DNA of 64,000 bases from assembly GCF_016907255.1 (NCBI RefSeq), contig NZ_JAFBBQ010000001.1:186001-250000 (forward strand), given 5' to 3'. A program made the translations under genes and the position numbers. Positions 11,314-19,635 of the stretch are shown piece after piece (within the stretch, counting starts at the first letter, position 1; every line of letters starts with the position of its first letter). The stretch comes from Microbacterium keratanolyticum (lineage in GTDB: Bacteria > Actinomycetota > Actinomycetes > Actinomycetales > Microbacteriaceae). The notes under the pieces are model-generated. The model ran no database searches. It saw nothing but the letters and a program-made list of their open reading frames with translations, and had not been told where the DNA came from.

Positions 11314-11360
11314 CGGCGGGACGACCCGCCGTCAGGACCACGTGCAGGGACGACCCCGCA
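11314..11360 (+). promoter_or_regulatory. Probable guanidine-II (mini-ykkC) riboswitch
   Basis: Two hairpins each carry the sequence GGGACGACCC. The first is CGGCGGG-ACGA-CCCGCCG (11314-11331). The second is TGCAGGG-ACGA-CCCCGCA (11343-11360), perfect apart from one A-C mismatch. An 11-base linker joins them. The mini-ykkC motif is defined as two similar stem-loops with ACGR tetraloops, later shown to bind guanidinium. The pair lies 16 bases before the GTG start of the antiporter, so folding could control access to the weak ACAGG ribosome site (11363-11367). This assignment rests on the motif only; a covariance-model hit would settle it. Confidence 0.7.
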
Positions 11361-11376
11361 GAACAGGCACTCGTTC

Positions 11377-12519
11377 GTGAACACCTCTCTTCGGAGCATC
11401 CTGACACCCGGCGTGATCGTCCGCCTTGCCCTCGGCTGGGGTGCCTTCGCCGCCCTGCTGCTCGCACAGCCGCTCCTCGCGGGGCCTCTCCCGGGCCCGG
11501 CGCTCGTCGTCGCGCTCGTCGCGATCGTCGCCATCATCGTGGTCTGCGCCTTCGGCGTCGTCACGGAGGCGGAGCACCTGGCTCACCGGCTCGGCGATCC
11601 CTACGGAACCCTCGTCCTGACGCTGTCGATCGCGCTCATCGAGGTCATCCTCATCTCCGCCGTCATGCTCGGCCCGGGCGAGCACGCCACGATCGCGCGC
11701 GACTCCGTCATGGCCGTGTCGATGATCATCCTGAACCTCGTGATCGGTGTCGCACTGCTCATCGGCGGGCTGCGCCACCGCGACCTGCGAGCCAACAGCA
11801 CGGGGGTCTCGACCTACCTCGCGATGCTCGTCGTGCTTGCGATGCTCGCCTTCGCCCTTCCCGGCCTCATCGGCGAGGGCGACGCCTACACGATCGGCCA
11901 GGCGATCCCGATCATCGTCGCGACCGTCGTGCTCTATGTGTTCTTCCTCGTCCGTCAGATGGGAGCGCAGAAGTCCGACTTCCAGGAGATCTCATCGCGG
12001 TCGGATCGCCTCGTCGCGCCCGAACGCGTGGTGCGACCGTCCGTCACCCACGTGATCGCCGAGCACCGCGTGGAGCTGCTGGCGCGCATCGTCGTCCTCG
12101 TGCTGACCGTCGTTCCCATCGTGCTGCTCTCGCACGACATGGCCGTCCTGCTCGATGACGGTCTCCACCGCATCTCCGCACCCGTCGCCCTCTCGGGGAT
12201 CCTCATCGCCATGATCGTGTTCCTTCCCGAGACGCTCACGGCAATCCGTGCCGCCCTCGCCGGCGAAGCCCAGCGGGTGAGCAACCTCTGCCACGGCGCT
12301 CTCGTCTCCACCGTCGGACTGACGATTCCGGCGGTGCTCACGATCGGCCTCCTCACCGGACAGCAGGTCGTGCTGGCCGAGAACCCCACGAACCTCGTGC
12401 TTCTCGGCGTCACGTTGCTGCTGACGCTGGCGACGTTCAGCGGCACGCGCGTGACAGCCCTGCACGGCGCGGCGCACCTCACCGTCTTCTTCGTCTACGC
12501 GCTCACGGTCTTCGCATGA
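11377..12519 (+). CDS. chaA: ChaA-type cation/proton antiporter (CaCA superfamily)
   Basis: Membrane protein of 380 aa with about 11 hydrophobic segments. It has the two inverted alpha-repeats of the cation/Ca2+ exchanger superfamily: HLAHRLGDPYGTLVLTLSIA plus IEVILISAVML in the first half, and MIVFLPETLTAIRAAL in the second. Both hold the conserved membrane glutamate. ChaA proteins export Ca2+, Na+ or K+ in exchange for protons. The GTG at 11377 is chosen because it lies just before the first TM and just after the double hairpin. Upstream in-frame codons would run through that RNA structure. The guanidine-II-like leader suggests that guanidinium export or guanidinium stress should be considered as its role. 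Confidence 0.87.
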   Translation: MNTSLRSILTPGVIVRLALGWGAFAALLLAQPLLAGPLPGPALVVALVAIVAIIVVCAFGVVTEAEHLAHRLGDPYGTLVLTLSIALIEVILISAVMLGPGEHATIARDSVMAVSMIILNLVIGVALLIGGLRHRDLRANSTGVSTYLAMLVVLAMLAFALPGLIGEGDAYTIGQAIPIIVATVVLYVFFLVRQMGAQKSDFQEISSRSDRLVAPERVVRPSVTHVIAEHRVELLARIVVLVLTVVPIVLLSHDMAVLLDDGLHRISAPVALSGILIAMIVFLPETLTAIRAALAGEAQRVSNLCHGALVSTVGLTIPAVLTIGLLTGQQVVLAENPTNLVLLGVTLLLTLATFSGTRVTALHGAAHLTVFFVYALTVFA

Positions 12520-12528
12520 CGCAACCTG

Positions 12529-12561
12529 GCCGGGGTCCGAGCGTGACGCGAGGATCCCGGC
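12529..12561. terminator. Hairpin between convergent chaA and DUF2004 genes
   Basis: A 10-bp stem (12529-12538 with 12552-12561, one G-U pair) encloses a further GCG/CGC mini-stem. It sits nine bases after the antiporter stop and 27 bases from the end of the opposing gene, so it can serve both. Confidence 0.6.
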
Positions 12562-12588
12562 GAGCAGCGCAGAAATGAGGCAGGTGGG

Positions 12589-13089
12589 CTAGTCGGCGCT
12601 CATCACCGAGAGCACCGTCGCGTCCGAACCGAAGTTCACGAGCAGCACGTCTTCGGTCTCGTCGCCGTCCAGTGCGTACTCCAGCACCGCGAACGGCTCC
12701 GATCCGCCATGCTCATCGGCGAGGATCGTCATGCTCATGAGACGAAGCGAGCGGATGATGTCGACGGCCGCGTCACCGCTGACGTCGACCAGCAGGTCGA
12801 CGAGTTCGTCACCGTGCGTCTCCTGCTGCTGCAGCACGTACTCAGTGACCTCACTGGTACGGTCATCGACCTCGGCGAGCATCGCACGACGCGCGACGGC
12901 GTCGATATTCTCCAACCCGGCGATCAGGCCTGCTGCGATGTCGAGGGCATCCTGAGACACGTCGTCCTGGTCGGGCGCCGTCAGGTCGACGGTGACCGCC
13001 TGGTCGCCGAACTCCACCGTCTCAGACCAGAAGATCGATCCGTCTGGACCTGATGACAGCAGTCCGAAGAAGTCATGCTCGATTGCCAT
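12589..13089 (-). CDS. DUF2004-like acidic protein of unknown function
   Basis: Acidic cytoplasmic protein (166 aa) with no signal peptide or TM. The start MAIEHDFFGLLSSGPDGSIF and its position next to ftsY match small DUF2004 proteins that I associate with this gene neighbourhood in Microbacteriaceae. Residues 55-100 are helical (AGLENIDAVARRAMLAEVDD). The C-terminal half alternates strands and includes FAVLEYALDGDETEDVLLV. No catalytic motif is visible. It follows ftsY by 47 bases on the same strand, so it may be read from the ftsY promoter. Confidence 0.75.
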   Translation of the reverse strand: MAIEHDFFGLLSSGPDGSIFWSETVEFGDQAVTVDLTAPDQDDVSQDALDIAAGLIAGLENIDAVARRAMLAEVDDRTSEVTEYVLQQQETHGDELVDLLVDVSGDAAVDIIRSLRLMSMTILADEHGGSEPFAVLEYALDGDETEDVLLVNFGSDATVLSVMSAD

Positions 13090-13136
13090 ACCGCTATGAA
13101 ACCAGTCTCTCTCGCATCTGGGTAGCCCAGCGTGGA

Positions 13137-14009
13137 TCAGTCGACGAGCGCCGACACGAAAACGTGCGGCGTGAAGCCGGTGAGATCGTCGATGCCCTCG
13201 CCCTGGCCGAGGAGCTTGACCGGGATGCCCGTGCGCTCCTGCACGGCAAGGACGAATCCGCCCTTCGCGGATCCGTCGAGCTTCGTCAGCACGAGACCCG
13301 TGACGCCTGCGTGCTGAAGGAACGCCTCAGCCTGCATGACACCGTTCTGACCGGTCGTGGCATCCAGCACGAGCAGCACTTCGCTGATCGGCGCCTGCTT
13401 CTCGATCACGCGGCGGATCTTCGTGAGCTCATCCATGAGCCCGCCCTTGGTGTGCAGGCGACCGGCGGTGTCGACGATCGCGATCTCCGTGCCGTTGCGC
13501 TGCGCGAACTCGATCGTCTGAAAGGCCACAGACGCCGGATCCTGCCCCTGCTGCTGCGGTCGTACGATATCGGCGCCGCCGCGCTCTGCCCAGGTGGCGA
13601 GCTGATCGACAGCGGCGGCGCGGAACGTGTCGGCCGCGCCCACGACGACGGTGCGCCCGTATCCACGAAGGAACTTGGTGAACTTGCCGATCGTCGTCGT
13701 CTTGCCCACTCCGTTGACGCCGACGACGAGCACGACAGCGGGTCGCTCAGTGAGCTTCAGGGTCGTGTCGAACTTGGCGAAGTGCTCTTCGAGGGTCTCG
13801 CGCAGCATCCGCTGGAGATCCTTGGGATCGGTCGTGCGGTACCGCTCCACCTTCTCGTGCAGCTCGTCGAGGATGCGCTCGGTGATCTCCGGCCCGAAGT
13901 CGGCCGTCAGCAGCGCCGCCTCCAGGTCCTCCCACGTCGTCTCGTCGATCGTGGGTTTGACGAACATGCCGCGCAGCGCGCGACCGAGGGACCAAGACTT
14001 CTCCGCCAT
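13137..14009 (-). CDS. ftsY: SRP receptor GTPase FtsY
   Basis: Membrane-docking receptor of the signal recognition particle (290 aa). This is a short actinobacterial form without the long acidic A domain of E. coli FtsY. The N domain covers about residues 1-85. The G domain has the P-loop GVNGVGKTT at 97-105, then DTFRAAAVDQL, DTAGRLHTKGGLM and TKLDGSAKGG. It works with Ffh, 8 kb away in this window. A TAGGCT box (14016-14021, minus strand) is exactly six bases before the ATG, so the transcript is predicted to be leaderless. Confidence 0.98.
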   Translation of the reverse strand: MAEKSWSLGRALRGMFVKPTIDETTWEDLEAALLTADFGPEITERILDELHEKVERYRTTDPKDLQRMLRETLEEHFAKFDTTLKLTERPAVVLVVGVNGVGKTTTIGKFTKFLRGYGRTVVVGAADTFRAAAVDQLATWAERGGADIVRPQQQGQDPASVAFQTIEFAQRNGTEIAIVDTAGRLHTKGGLMDELTKIRRVIEKQAPISEVLLVLDATTGQNGVMQAEAFLQHAGVTGLVLTKLDGSAKGGFVLAVQERTGIPVKLLGQGEGIDDLTGFTPHVFVSALVD

Positions 14010-14015
14010 GGCTCC

Positions 14016-14021
14016 AGCCTA
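14016..14021 (-). promoter_or_regulatory. Leaderless ftsY promoter, -10 box
   Basis: TAGGCT on the minus strand with six bases (GGAGCC) to the ATG at 14009 puts the predicted transcription start on the start codon. It lies in the 30-base gap after smc. Confidence 0.6.
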
Positions 14022-14039
14022 GGCGGTCAGCCCGATCGT

Positions 14040-17000
14040 TCAGCCCACCGTGGCGCGGTCTCCGACCCGCTGACCCACCACGGCGGAGACGCCATCCTGT
14101 CGCATGGAGACACCGTAGAGCGCATCGGCGATCTCCATCGTCCGCTTCTGATGGGTGATGACGAGCAGCTGCGAACTCTCCCGGAGCTGCTCGAACACGG
14201 TGAGCAGGCGTCCGAGGTTCGCGTCGTCAAGCGCCGCCTCGACCTCATCGAGGATGTAGAACGGGCTCGGTCGGGCCTTGAAGATCGCCACAAGAAGTGC
14301 GACCGCGGCGAGCGAGCGCTCACCACCGGACAGCAGTGAGAGCCGCTCGATCTTCTTCCCGACCGGCCGCACCGACACTTCGATGCCCGTCGTCAGCATG
14401 TTCTCCGGATCAGTCAGCGAGATGCTGCCGGATCCGCCCGGGAACAGCAGGGGGAAAACCTCGCCGAATGCGGTGCGGGTGTCTTCGAACGCTGCAGCGA
14501 AGATCGTCTCCATGCGCTCGTCGAGGTCGGCGATGATCGTGAGCAGGTCCTCGCGCGTCTGCGTGAGGTCCGCAAGCTGCTCGGTCAGGAAGGCATGACG
14601 CTGTTCCAGAGCCGCGAACTCCTCCAGAGCCAGCGGATTCACGCGTCCGAGCTGCGCGAGCTTGCGCTCGGCCTCTTTGAGGCGGCGCTCCTGCATCCGG
14701 CGGTCGAAGGGGATCGCCGCGTCCTCAGTCTCGTCGTCGTCCGCCGGATCACGGGGAACAAGCTGGTCCGGCCCATATTCCGAAATGAGAATGTCTTCGT
14801 CGAGAGCGAGCTCGGATGCCACGCGCTCCAGCAGACTCGTGAGGTGGAGCTTCTTCTCATGAATCTGCAGCTCGAGACCGTGGACGCTCTCGGTCAAACC
14901 GGAGAGACGTTCCCGAATGGCACTCTCCTGTCGCCGCAGACCGATCAGCTCCTCGTTCTGCGCCGACCGCTCTGCTTCGGCGGCGCTCAACGCGATGCGC
15001 GCCTCACTGACGGAGCGATCGACGGAATCGAGCACGCGCGGCAGCTCTTCGGCAACCGCCGCCGCAACCTCGCGCTGCGCACGTCGCACGACCGCGCGAC
15101 GTGCCGCCTCGGCCGCCGCTTCCCGCTCGCGCTCCCGCTGGCGCTCCATCGTCCCGACTCGGTTCTGCGCGGAACGCACCCGCTCGCGCAGGGTCTCGAT
15201 GTCCAGTCGTGCACGCATCTCAGCCTCGCGGGCCTGCTCCAGCGCCTCCAGCATCCCCTCACGAGCGGATGCGTCGAGCTGAGGGCGCGGGGTGGCTTCC
15301 GCCTCCTCGAGAGCTGCCTTCGTCTGCGCCGCGGTCGCTTCGGCCTCCGCAACGGACGCCTGCGCCTGCGCGAGTCCCGTCTCCAGGCGTTCGCATTCGG
15401 CGACCGACGACTCGTGCTGGACGATCACACGATTGAGCTGCTCCGCGTGAGCGGCCAGAGCCGCATCGTGTTCGCGAAGCGTCCGCAGCGCATCCGCCGA
15501 CGACGCGCGTGCGCGGTCGAGCGCCTCGCGCGCATCGGCACGGGCATCGCGGAGCGCATCGATGATCACGTTGACCTCGGCGAGGCGATCCTGGGCGGCG
15601 TCACGCTCGGCGGCCAGCTCAAGCCGTGAGCGTTCACCGCCGGCACCCGAGTGAAGGGTGTATTCGGTCAGGACCTCGCCAGCACGCGTCACGATCGTCG
15701 TGAGCGCCGCCTCGTCGTCGGATGCCGCCGCATGAGCGGTCCGCGCCGCATCGAGGTCGTCGGCGATGAGGACGTGCGAGAGGATGCCGAGCACGCCGTC
15801 CGGCGCCGTGACTACCTCGTGTGCGGCGATCGTGCCCTCCACCGGCGTACGGCGGTCGCGAACGCGCGCGTTCGCGACGACGATCTCGAAGGATCCGTGT
15901 CCGTCCCGGCTCGTATCCGCTGCGAGAGCGAAGGCGTCATCCACGTGCTCGACGAGCACGCCCTCCGCGAGCGATCCGAGCACTGCGGCGATCGCTGCCT
16001 CGTAGCCGGCACGCACCTGCACCGCATCACCCACGAGCCCGCGCACGCCGGCGCGGCCGCTCTGTGCGATCTCCGCGGCGTCGCCGGAGATCGCGAGTGC
16101 GCTGGAGAGCGCGGATGCCTTCGCTGTCAGCGCCTCCGCCTCGCGTTCCGCTGCATGCAGTCGCTCCCGGATGCCCTCCTGCTCCGCCTCCATGGCGACG
16201 ACCTGTGCCTGAGCACGCTCATACGCCTCGGCATGTTCGGCGGCGGTGCCCTGCGGCGCTTCGCCGTCTTCGATGAGCTCGCGGGCCTCCGCGGCCTCGC
16301 GGCGTCTCGTGTGGGCAGCCTCGAGAGCGTTCTCCTGTCGCAGCACGGCGCCGCGCACCGCCGCAAGAGCGGATGCTGCGGCGTCTGCCGTTCCTCGCAG
16401 GGTGTTGATGCGCATGTCGTGCGCCGAGACGAGGGCGCTCTGCTCCGCGATGTCGACGTCGAGCGCATCGAGCTCCGCGCGAGCCCGCTGCACCTCGCGT
16501 GTCGCGTCCTCCGCCGCATCCTGGGCGTCGCCGAGTCCCGATGAGATGGCGGTGATCTCGTCCTTGGCCTCATCGATCATCGACTGCGTGACGGTCACAG
16601 CCGCGACGGCGGCATCGTCCTCCTCGCTGCCGAGCAGCGCGAGGCGCTGGTTCGCGAGCGTGTAGAGCCCGCGCATCCGCTCCTGCACCTGCTCCAGACC
16701 GAAGGCGACACGTCGTGCCTCATCGACGGCCGCAGAGCTCTGCGACTGCTCGATGCGGGCGATGTTCGCACGCATCTGGTCGGATTGCTCGGTGAGCACG
16801 AGGCGCTCGGCATGCCGCGCCTGCTCGGTACGCGTGTGATCAGCCAGCGCTGTGCGCAGGGCGACGACGTCATCCGCGAAGATCCGCGCTTTGGCGTCGC
16901 GCACGACCGCGGCGATGGTCTGCGCCTCCCGCGCGATCTCCGCCTGGCGGCCGAGCGGTTTGAGCTGGCGACGGATCTCCCCGGCCAGATCGCTGAGTCG

Positions 17001-17567
17001 CGTCAGATTGGCCTGCATCGCATCGAGCTTGCGGAGCGTCTTCTCTTTGCGGCGTCGGTGCTTGAGGATCCCCGCCGCCTCTTCGATGAAGCCACGCCGA
17101 TCTTCGGGGGACGCCTGCAGAACCGTATCCAGCCGCCCCTGCCCCACGATGACGTGCATCTCCCGACCCAGGCCCGAATCGCTCAGCAGCTCCTGCACAT
17201 CCAGCAGGCGGCATCCCTCGCCGTTGATCGCGTACTCGCTCGATCCGTTGCGGAACAGTGTGCGGCTGATCGTCACCTCGGCGAACTCGATCGGCAGTGC
17301 GCCGTCGCTGTTGTCGATCGTGAGCTGCACTTCGGCGCGGCCCAGGGGTCCGCGCGTCGAAGTGCCGGCGAAGATGACATCCTCCATCTTTCCGCCGCGG
17401 AGCGTCTTCGCCCCCTGCTCCCCCATGACCCAGGCCAGAGCATCGACGACGTTCGACTTACCCGATCCGTTCGGGCCCACGATGCAGGTGACGCCGGGCT
17501 CGAAGGCGAAGGTCGTCGGCTGTGCGAACGACTTGAAGCCCTTCAGCGTCAGGCTCTTCAGGTGCAC
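14040..17567 (-). CDS. smc: Chromosome segregation protein SMC
   Basis: Structural maintenance of chromosomes ATPase (1175 aa, normal length) that forms the condensin-like ring with ScpA/ScpB. The N-terminal Walker A IVGPNGSGKSN is at residues 29-39. Long heptad-rich coiled coils occupy about 165-500 and 660-1010, around a hinge near 510-640 (AGVRGLVGDAVQV at its start). The C-terminal signature LSGGERSLAAVALL and Walker B PFYILDEVEAALDD complete the ATPase head. The start is GTG (MHLKSLTLKGFKSFA is the standard SMC beginning). A TAGCGT box at 17603-17608 (minus) would give a 29-base leader. In related genomes smc usually sits next to mutM/rnc; here it is separated from them by about 8 kb. 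Confidence 0.98.
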   Translation of the reverse strand: MHLKSLTLKGFKSFAQPTTFAFEPGVTCIVGPNGSGKSNVVDALAWVMGEQGAKTLRGGKMEDVIFAGTSTRGPLGRAEVQLTIDNSDGALPIEFAEVTISRTLFRNGSSEYAINGEGCRLLDVQELLSDSGLGREMHVIVGQGRLDTVLQASPEDRRGFIEEAAGILKHRRRKEKTLRKLDAMQANLTRLSDLAGEIRRQLKPLGRQAEIAREAQTIAAVVRDAKARIFADDVVALRTALADHTRTEQARHAERLVLTEQSDQMRANIARIEQSQSSAAVDEARRVAFGLEQVQERMRGLYTLANQRLALLGSEEDDAAVAAVTVTQSMIDEAKDEITAISSGLGDAQDAAEDATREVQRARAELDALDVDIAEQSALVSAHDMRINTLRGTADAAASALAAVRGAVLRQENALEAAHTRRREAAEARELIEDGEAPQGTAAEHAEAYERAQAQVVAMEAEQEGIRERLHAAEREAEALTAKASALSSALAISGDAAEIAQSGRAGVRGLVGDAVQVRAGYEAAIAAVLGSLAEGVLVEHVDDAFALAADTSRDGHGSFEIVVANARVRDRRTPVEGTIAAHEVVTAPDGVLGILSHVLIADDLDAARTAHAAASDDEAALTTIVTRAGEVLTEYTLHSGAGGERSRLELAAERDAAQDRLAEVNVIIDALRDARADAREALDRARASSADALRTLREHDAALAAHAEQLNRVIVQHESSVAECERLETGLAQAQASVAEAEATAAQTKAALEEAEATPRPQLDASAREGMLEALEQAREAEMRARLDIETLRERVRSAQNRVGTMERQREREREAAAEAARRAVVRRAQREVAAAVAEELPRVLDSVDRSVSEARIALSAAEAERSAQNEELIGLRRQESAIRERLSGLTESVHGLELQIHEKKLHLTSLLERVASELALDEDILISEYGPDQLVPRDPADDDETEDAAIPFDRRMQERRLKEAERKLAQLGRVNPLALEEFAALEQRHAFLTEQLADLTQTREDLLTIIADLDERMETIFAAAFEDTRTAFGEVFPLLFPGGSGSISLTDPENMLTTGIEVSVRPVGKKIERLSLLSGGERSLAAVALLVAIFKARPSPFYILDEVEAALDDANLGRLLTVFEQLRESSQLLVITHQKRTMEIADALYGVSMRQDGVSAVVGQRVGDRATVG

Positions 17568-17670
17568 GCGGGCGCCTGTCGTCGGGGTAAGATCACGCCC
17601 TCACGCTACCGGACACGCCGGATGAGACCCACCGGAAACGCTCGAATCTGCGCGAACTTCAACCAGAGTG

Positions 17671-17700
17671 TTGACCACGGCGCAAAACTTCCGCTAGCGT
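17671..17700 (+). promoter_or_regulatory. Strong promoter ahead of the 34-residue ORF
   Basis: TTGACC (17671-17676) and TAGCGT (17695-17700) with an 18-bp spacer form one of the best vegetative promoters in the window. It fires toward the mini-gene at 17736 with an expected 5' leader of about 30 bases. Confidence 0.6.
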
Positions 17701-17735
17701 TACAACCCGCATCGCCAAGAAAGGAGGCCACCGAC

Positions 17736-17840
17736 ATGATGAATCCAGCACATATGGGCACAACGCCCGCTGACTCCGCGACGTCCTACCGACGTTCTGC
17801 GTTCTCGGTGAACCTCCGCGGCGATATCGCGACGGCGTAG
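17736..17840 (+). CDS. Putative 34-residue small protein or leader peptide
   Basis: A 35-codon frame starts with tandem ATG codons (17736 and 17739), preceded by the near-perfect ribosome site AAAGGAGG about nine bases upstream and by a strong promoter. The peptide begins MMNPAHMGTTPADSATSYRR and ends SAFSVNLRGDIATA. It is soluble, without TM or signal. I do not recognise it. The quality of the expression signals argues that it is translated. A C-rich, G-poor untranslated stretch of 260 bases follows, then a 91-aa gene and a GNAT on the same strand. It may be a small protein in its own right or a regulatory leader for the downstream genes. Confidence 0.55.
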   Translation: MMNPAHMGTTPADSATSYRRSAFSVNLRGDIATA

Positions 17841-18100
17841 CCGACTCCTCGCATTCCTGCGCGCTGCACGCTTCTTCGTGCTCGTCACGCACCTGCGATT
17901 CCTGCCTCTTCGGCATCCCCAGGCATCCTCTGCCACCGGTGCGCATGCACATCCGCATCCGCCCGGGCTCCGGCTCCGCCTCCCATCCTCTTTCCGGCCT
18001 CTGCTCGGCGACGACCTTCTCGGCGTCCTCCCGTCAGACGGCTCATGAACGCACGGATGAGGGCGCAGCATCCACCCCATCACACCGAAAGCGAATCATC
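17841..18100 (+). other. Pyrimidine-rich spacer, possibly Rho-loaded leader
   Basis: These 260 bases contain no convincing gene. The plus strand is markedly rich in C and T and poor in A, especially 17841-17960 and 17975-18035, directly after the stop of the 34-residue frame. C-over-G rich untranslated RNA is what Rho factor loads on, so conditional termination is possible (inference). No strong hairpin was found. Confidence 0.3.
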
Positions 18101-18376
18101 GTGAACACCACCCTGTCGTCCCGCGCCGCGGACGTCACCGTACATTCCCAACCCTCGTCGGTCGTGCTTCCGGACGCCGCGCAGCTGCGCGCCCTCTCCC
18201 TGGCACACCGACTGTCCCTGCGCCTGGCCGTCTGGCTGCTCGTCCGCGCCGCTCGTGAGGAGCGCACGGCTGAACGGCTCAGGGAACTCGCACTCTCCGA
18301 ACAGCGTCGACGCGCGCTGCTCGAGGAGTACCAGGCAACCGCGCTGTACTACAGCGTTCCGCTGCAACTGCGCTGA
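18101..18376 (+). CDS. Hypothetical protein, 91 aa, helical
   Basis: Small frame with start GTG at 18101 (MNTTLSSRAADVTVH). The frame is open further upstream but into the pyrimidine-rich spacer. From residue 24 on it is predicted to be two long amphipathic helices (LPDAAQLRALSLAHRLSLRL, then AAREERTAERLRELALSEQR), rich in Arg/Glu/Leu. Such a hairpin could dimerise. The ribosome site is weak (GAAAGCGA). It ends 14 bases before a GNAT with a strong ribosome site, so the two are probably co-transcribed. Not recognised as a named family; coding status rests on codon bias and context. Confidence 0.6.
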   Translation: MNTTLSSRAADVTVHSQPSSVVLPDAAQLRALSLAHRLSLRLAVWLLVRAAREERTAERLRELALSEQRRRALLEEYQATALYYSVPLQLR

Positions 18377-18390
18377 TCGAAGGAGCAATC

Positions 18391-19482
18391 ATGACAACGA
18401 CGGACACGAATGCGATCGTCATCGCACCGTTCGTCCCGCCGTCCGCACCACACGGCCCGGATGCCGCCGAGCTCCACGAGCTCGTGGCCCTGGACAACGC
18501 GGTGTGCCTCTCTGACTCGGGAGGCGATCACCTCCGTCAGACCGCAGAGGAGATGCTGCCCGGATGGCTCGACCAGACCGACCGTCTGCGGCGGGGCTTC
18601 ATCGCCCGCCGCGGCGGTCGGCTCGTCGGCGCCCTCCTGATGGGCTTCGCCGCGGAGACCGGCTCGGTCGCCGGCGAGTTCGACCTGCTGATCGAGCCGG
18701 GCCAGTGGGGACAGGGCATCGAGGATGCCCTTCTCGACGTCGGCGAGGCCGAGGCGCGGGCGCTGGGTCGCACGAGTCTGCAGGCATGGTCGCTGCACCC
18801 TGTCGCCGAGGACGCCGAGCCCTACGTCCCGCGCACCGGCTGGGGCAGAGCGACCCGCACGGATCTGGCACGCTTTCTCGCCTCGCGCGGCTACGAGCTC
18901 GAGCAGGTCGAACGCAACAGCGGCTTCGATCTGCGCAACTCGCTCGAGATCGCGACGGCGGCATATGCACGCGCAGAGGCCGCCGCAGGCGACGACTACC
19001 GTGTCGTGGCGTGGACGCTCCCGACGCCGGCCGAGCTTCGTGCCGGTTTCGCGGCGATTCTCTCCCGTCTCGCGACCGACGTGCCCAGCGGCGATCTGGT
19101 CATCGACGAGGAGGCATGGGATGAAGGACGTGTGCTGCGCCGTGAGGCGAGGCTCGCCGCAGCCGGATCTCTGGTCTCCGTCGCCGCCGTCGAGCATGTG
19201 CCCAGCGGCGCGCTCGTCGCCTACAACGAGCTCCTGATCGGTGAGGATCGCTCTGGTGTGACACACCAGTACGGCACGCTCGTTGCGAAGGAGCACCGCG
19301 GGCACCGCCTCGGGATGCTCGTGAAGGCCGCGAACCTGCTGCGTTGGCGTGAGCTTGCCCCGCAGTCGCCGCAGGTCTCGACGTTCAACGCCGAGGAGAA
19401 CCGCCCGATGCTCGACATCAACGAGGCGATCGGCTTCGTGCCGCTCTCGTATGCCGCGGCCTGGCAGCGAGCCCTCGTGTGA
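18391..19482 (+). CDS. Tandem GNAT N-acetyltransferase
   Basis: Protein of 363 aa with two GNAT-fold halves, like the mycothiol synthase/EIS-type double acetyltransferases of actinobacteria. The first half (about 25-170) has degenerate acetyl-CoA loop residues (EPGQWGQGIEDALLDVGEAE). The second half (about 200-350) keeps the better match QYGTLVAKEHRGHRLGMLVK, the R/Q-x-x-G-x-G/A loop for acetyl-CoA. It ends NEAIGFVPLSYAAAWQ, typical of GNAT C-termini. A strong ribosome site AAGGAG precedes the ATG. Substrate unknown: a small amine or amino sugar. The gene closes the 17.7-19.5 kb unit and is followed by a strong terminator. Confidence 0.85.
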   Translation: MTTTDTNAIVIAPFVPPSAPHGPDAAELHELVALDNAVCLSDSGGDHLRQTAEEMLPGWLDQTDRLRRGFIARRGGRLVGALLMGFAAETGSVAGEFDLLIEPGQWGQGIEDALLDVGEAEARALGRTSLQAWSLHPVAEDAEPYVPRTGWGRATRTDLARFLASRGYELEQVERNSGFDLRNSLEIATAAYARAEAAAGDDYRVVAWTLPTPAELRAGFAAILSRLATDVPSGDLVIDEEAWDEGRVLRREARLAAAGSLVSVAAVEHVPSGALVAYNELLIGEDRSGVTHQYGTLVAKEHRGHRLGMLVKAANLLRWRELAPQSPQVSTFNAEENRPMLDINEAIGFVPLSYAAAWQRALV

Positions 19483-19544
19483 GTCGCTCGCAGCCCGGAC
19501 GCCACGTCTGCGCGTGCACTGTCGCGTGGCATCCGTGCGCCGGA

Positions 19545-19576
19545 CGCAGAGGTCATCCGCGAGGATGACCTCTGCG
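19545..19576 (+). terminator. Strong hairpin terminator after the GNAT gene
   Basis: A perfect 14-bp stem (19545-19558 with 19563-19576) is closed by a GCGA tetraloop of the stable GNRA class and followed by a short T-rich tail (TGCTTCATT). It separates the GNAT unit from the ABC exporter. Confidence 0.8.
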
Positions 19577-19635
19577 GGGCTGCTTCATTCTGGCGAGCGA
19601 TGACGAGAGATGCGGACGCGGACGAGGCTGGGAGC

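Noticed and set aside
14595..16544. Two plus-strand frames (345 and 298 codons) inside smc
   Set aside because: Antisense to the SMC coiled coil; leucine- and arginine-rich shadows.
17841..18100. Extra gene on either strand in the pyrimidine-rich spacer
   Set aside because: Frames exist on both strands but lack ribosome sites and normal codon bias. The plus frame only becomes protein-like from the GTG at 18101.
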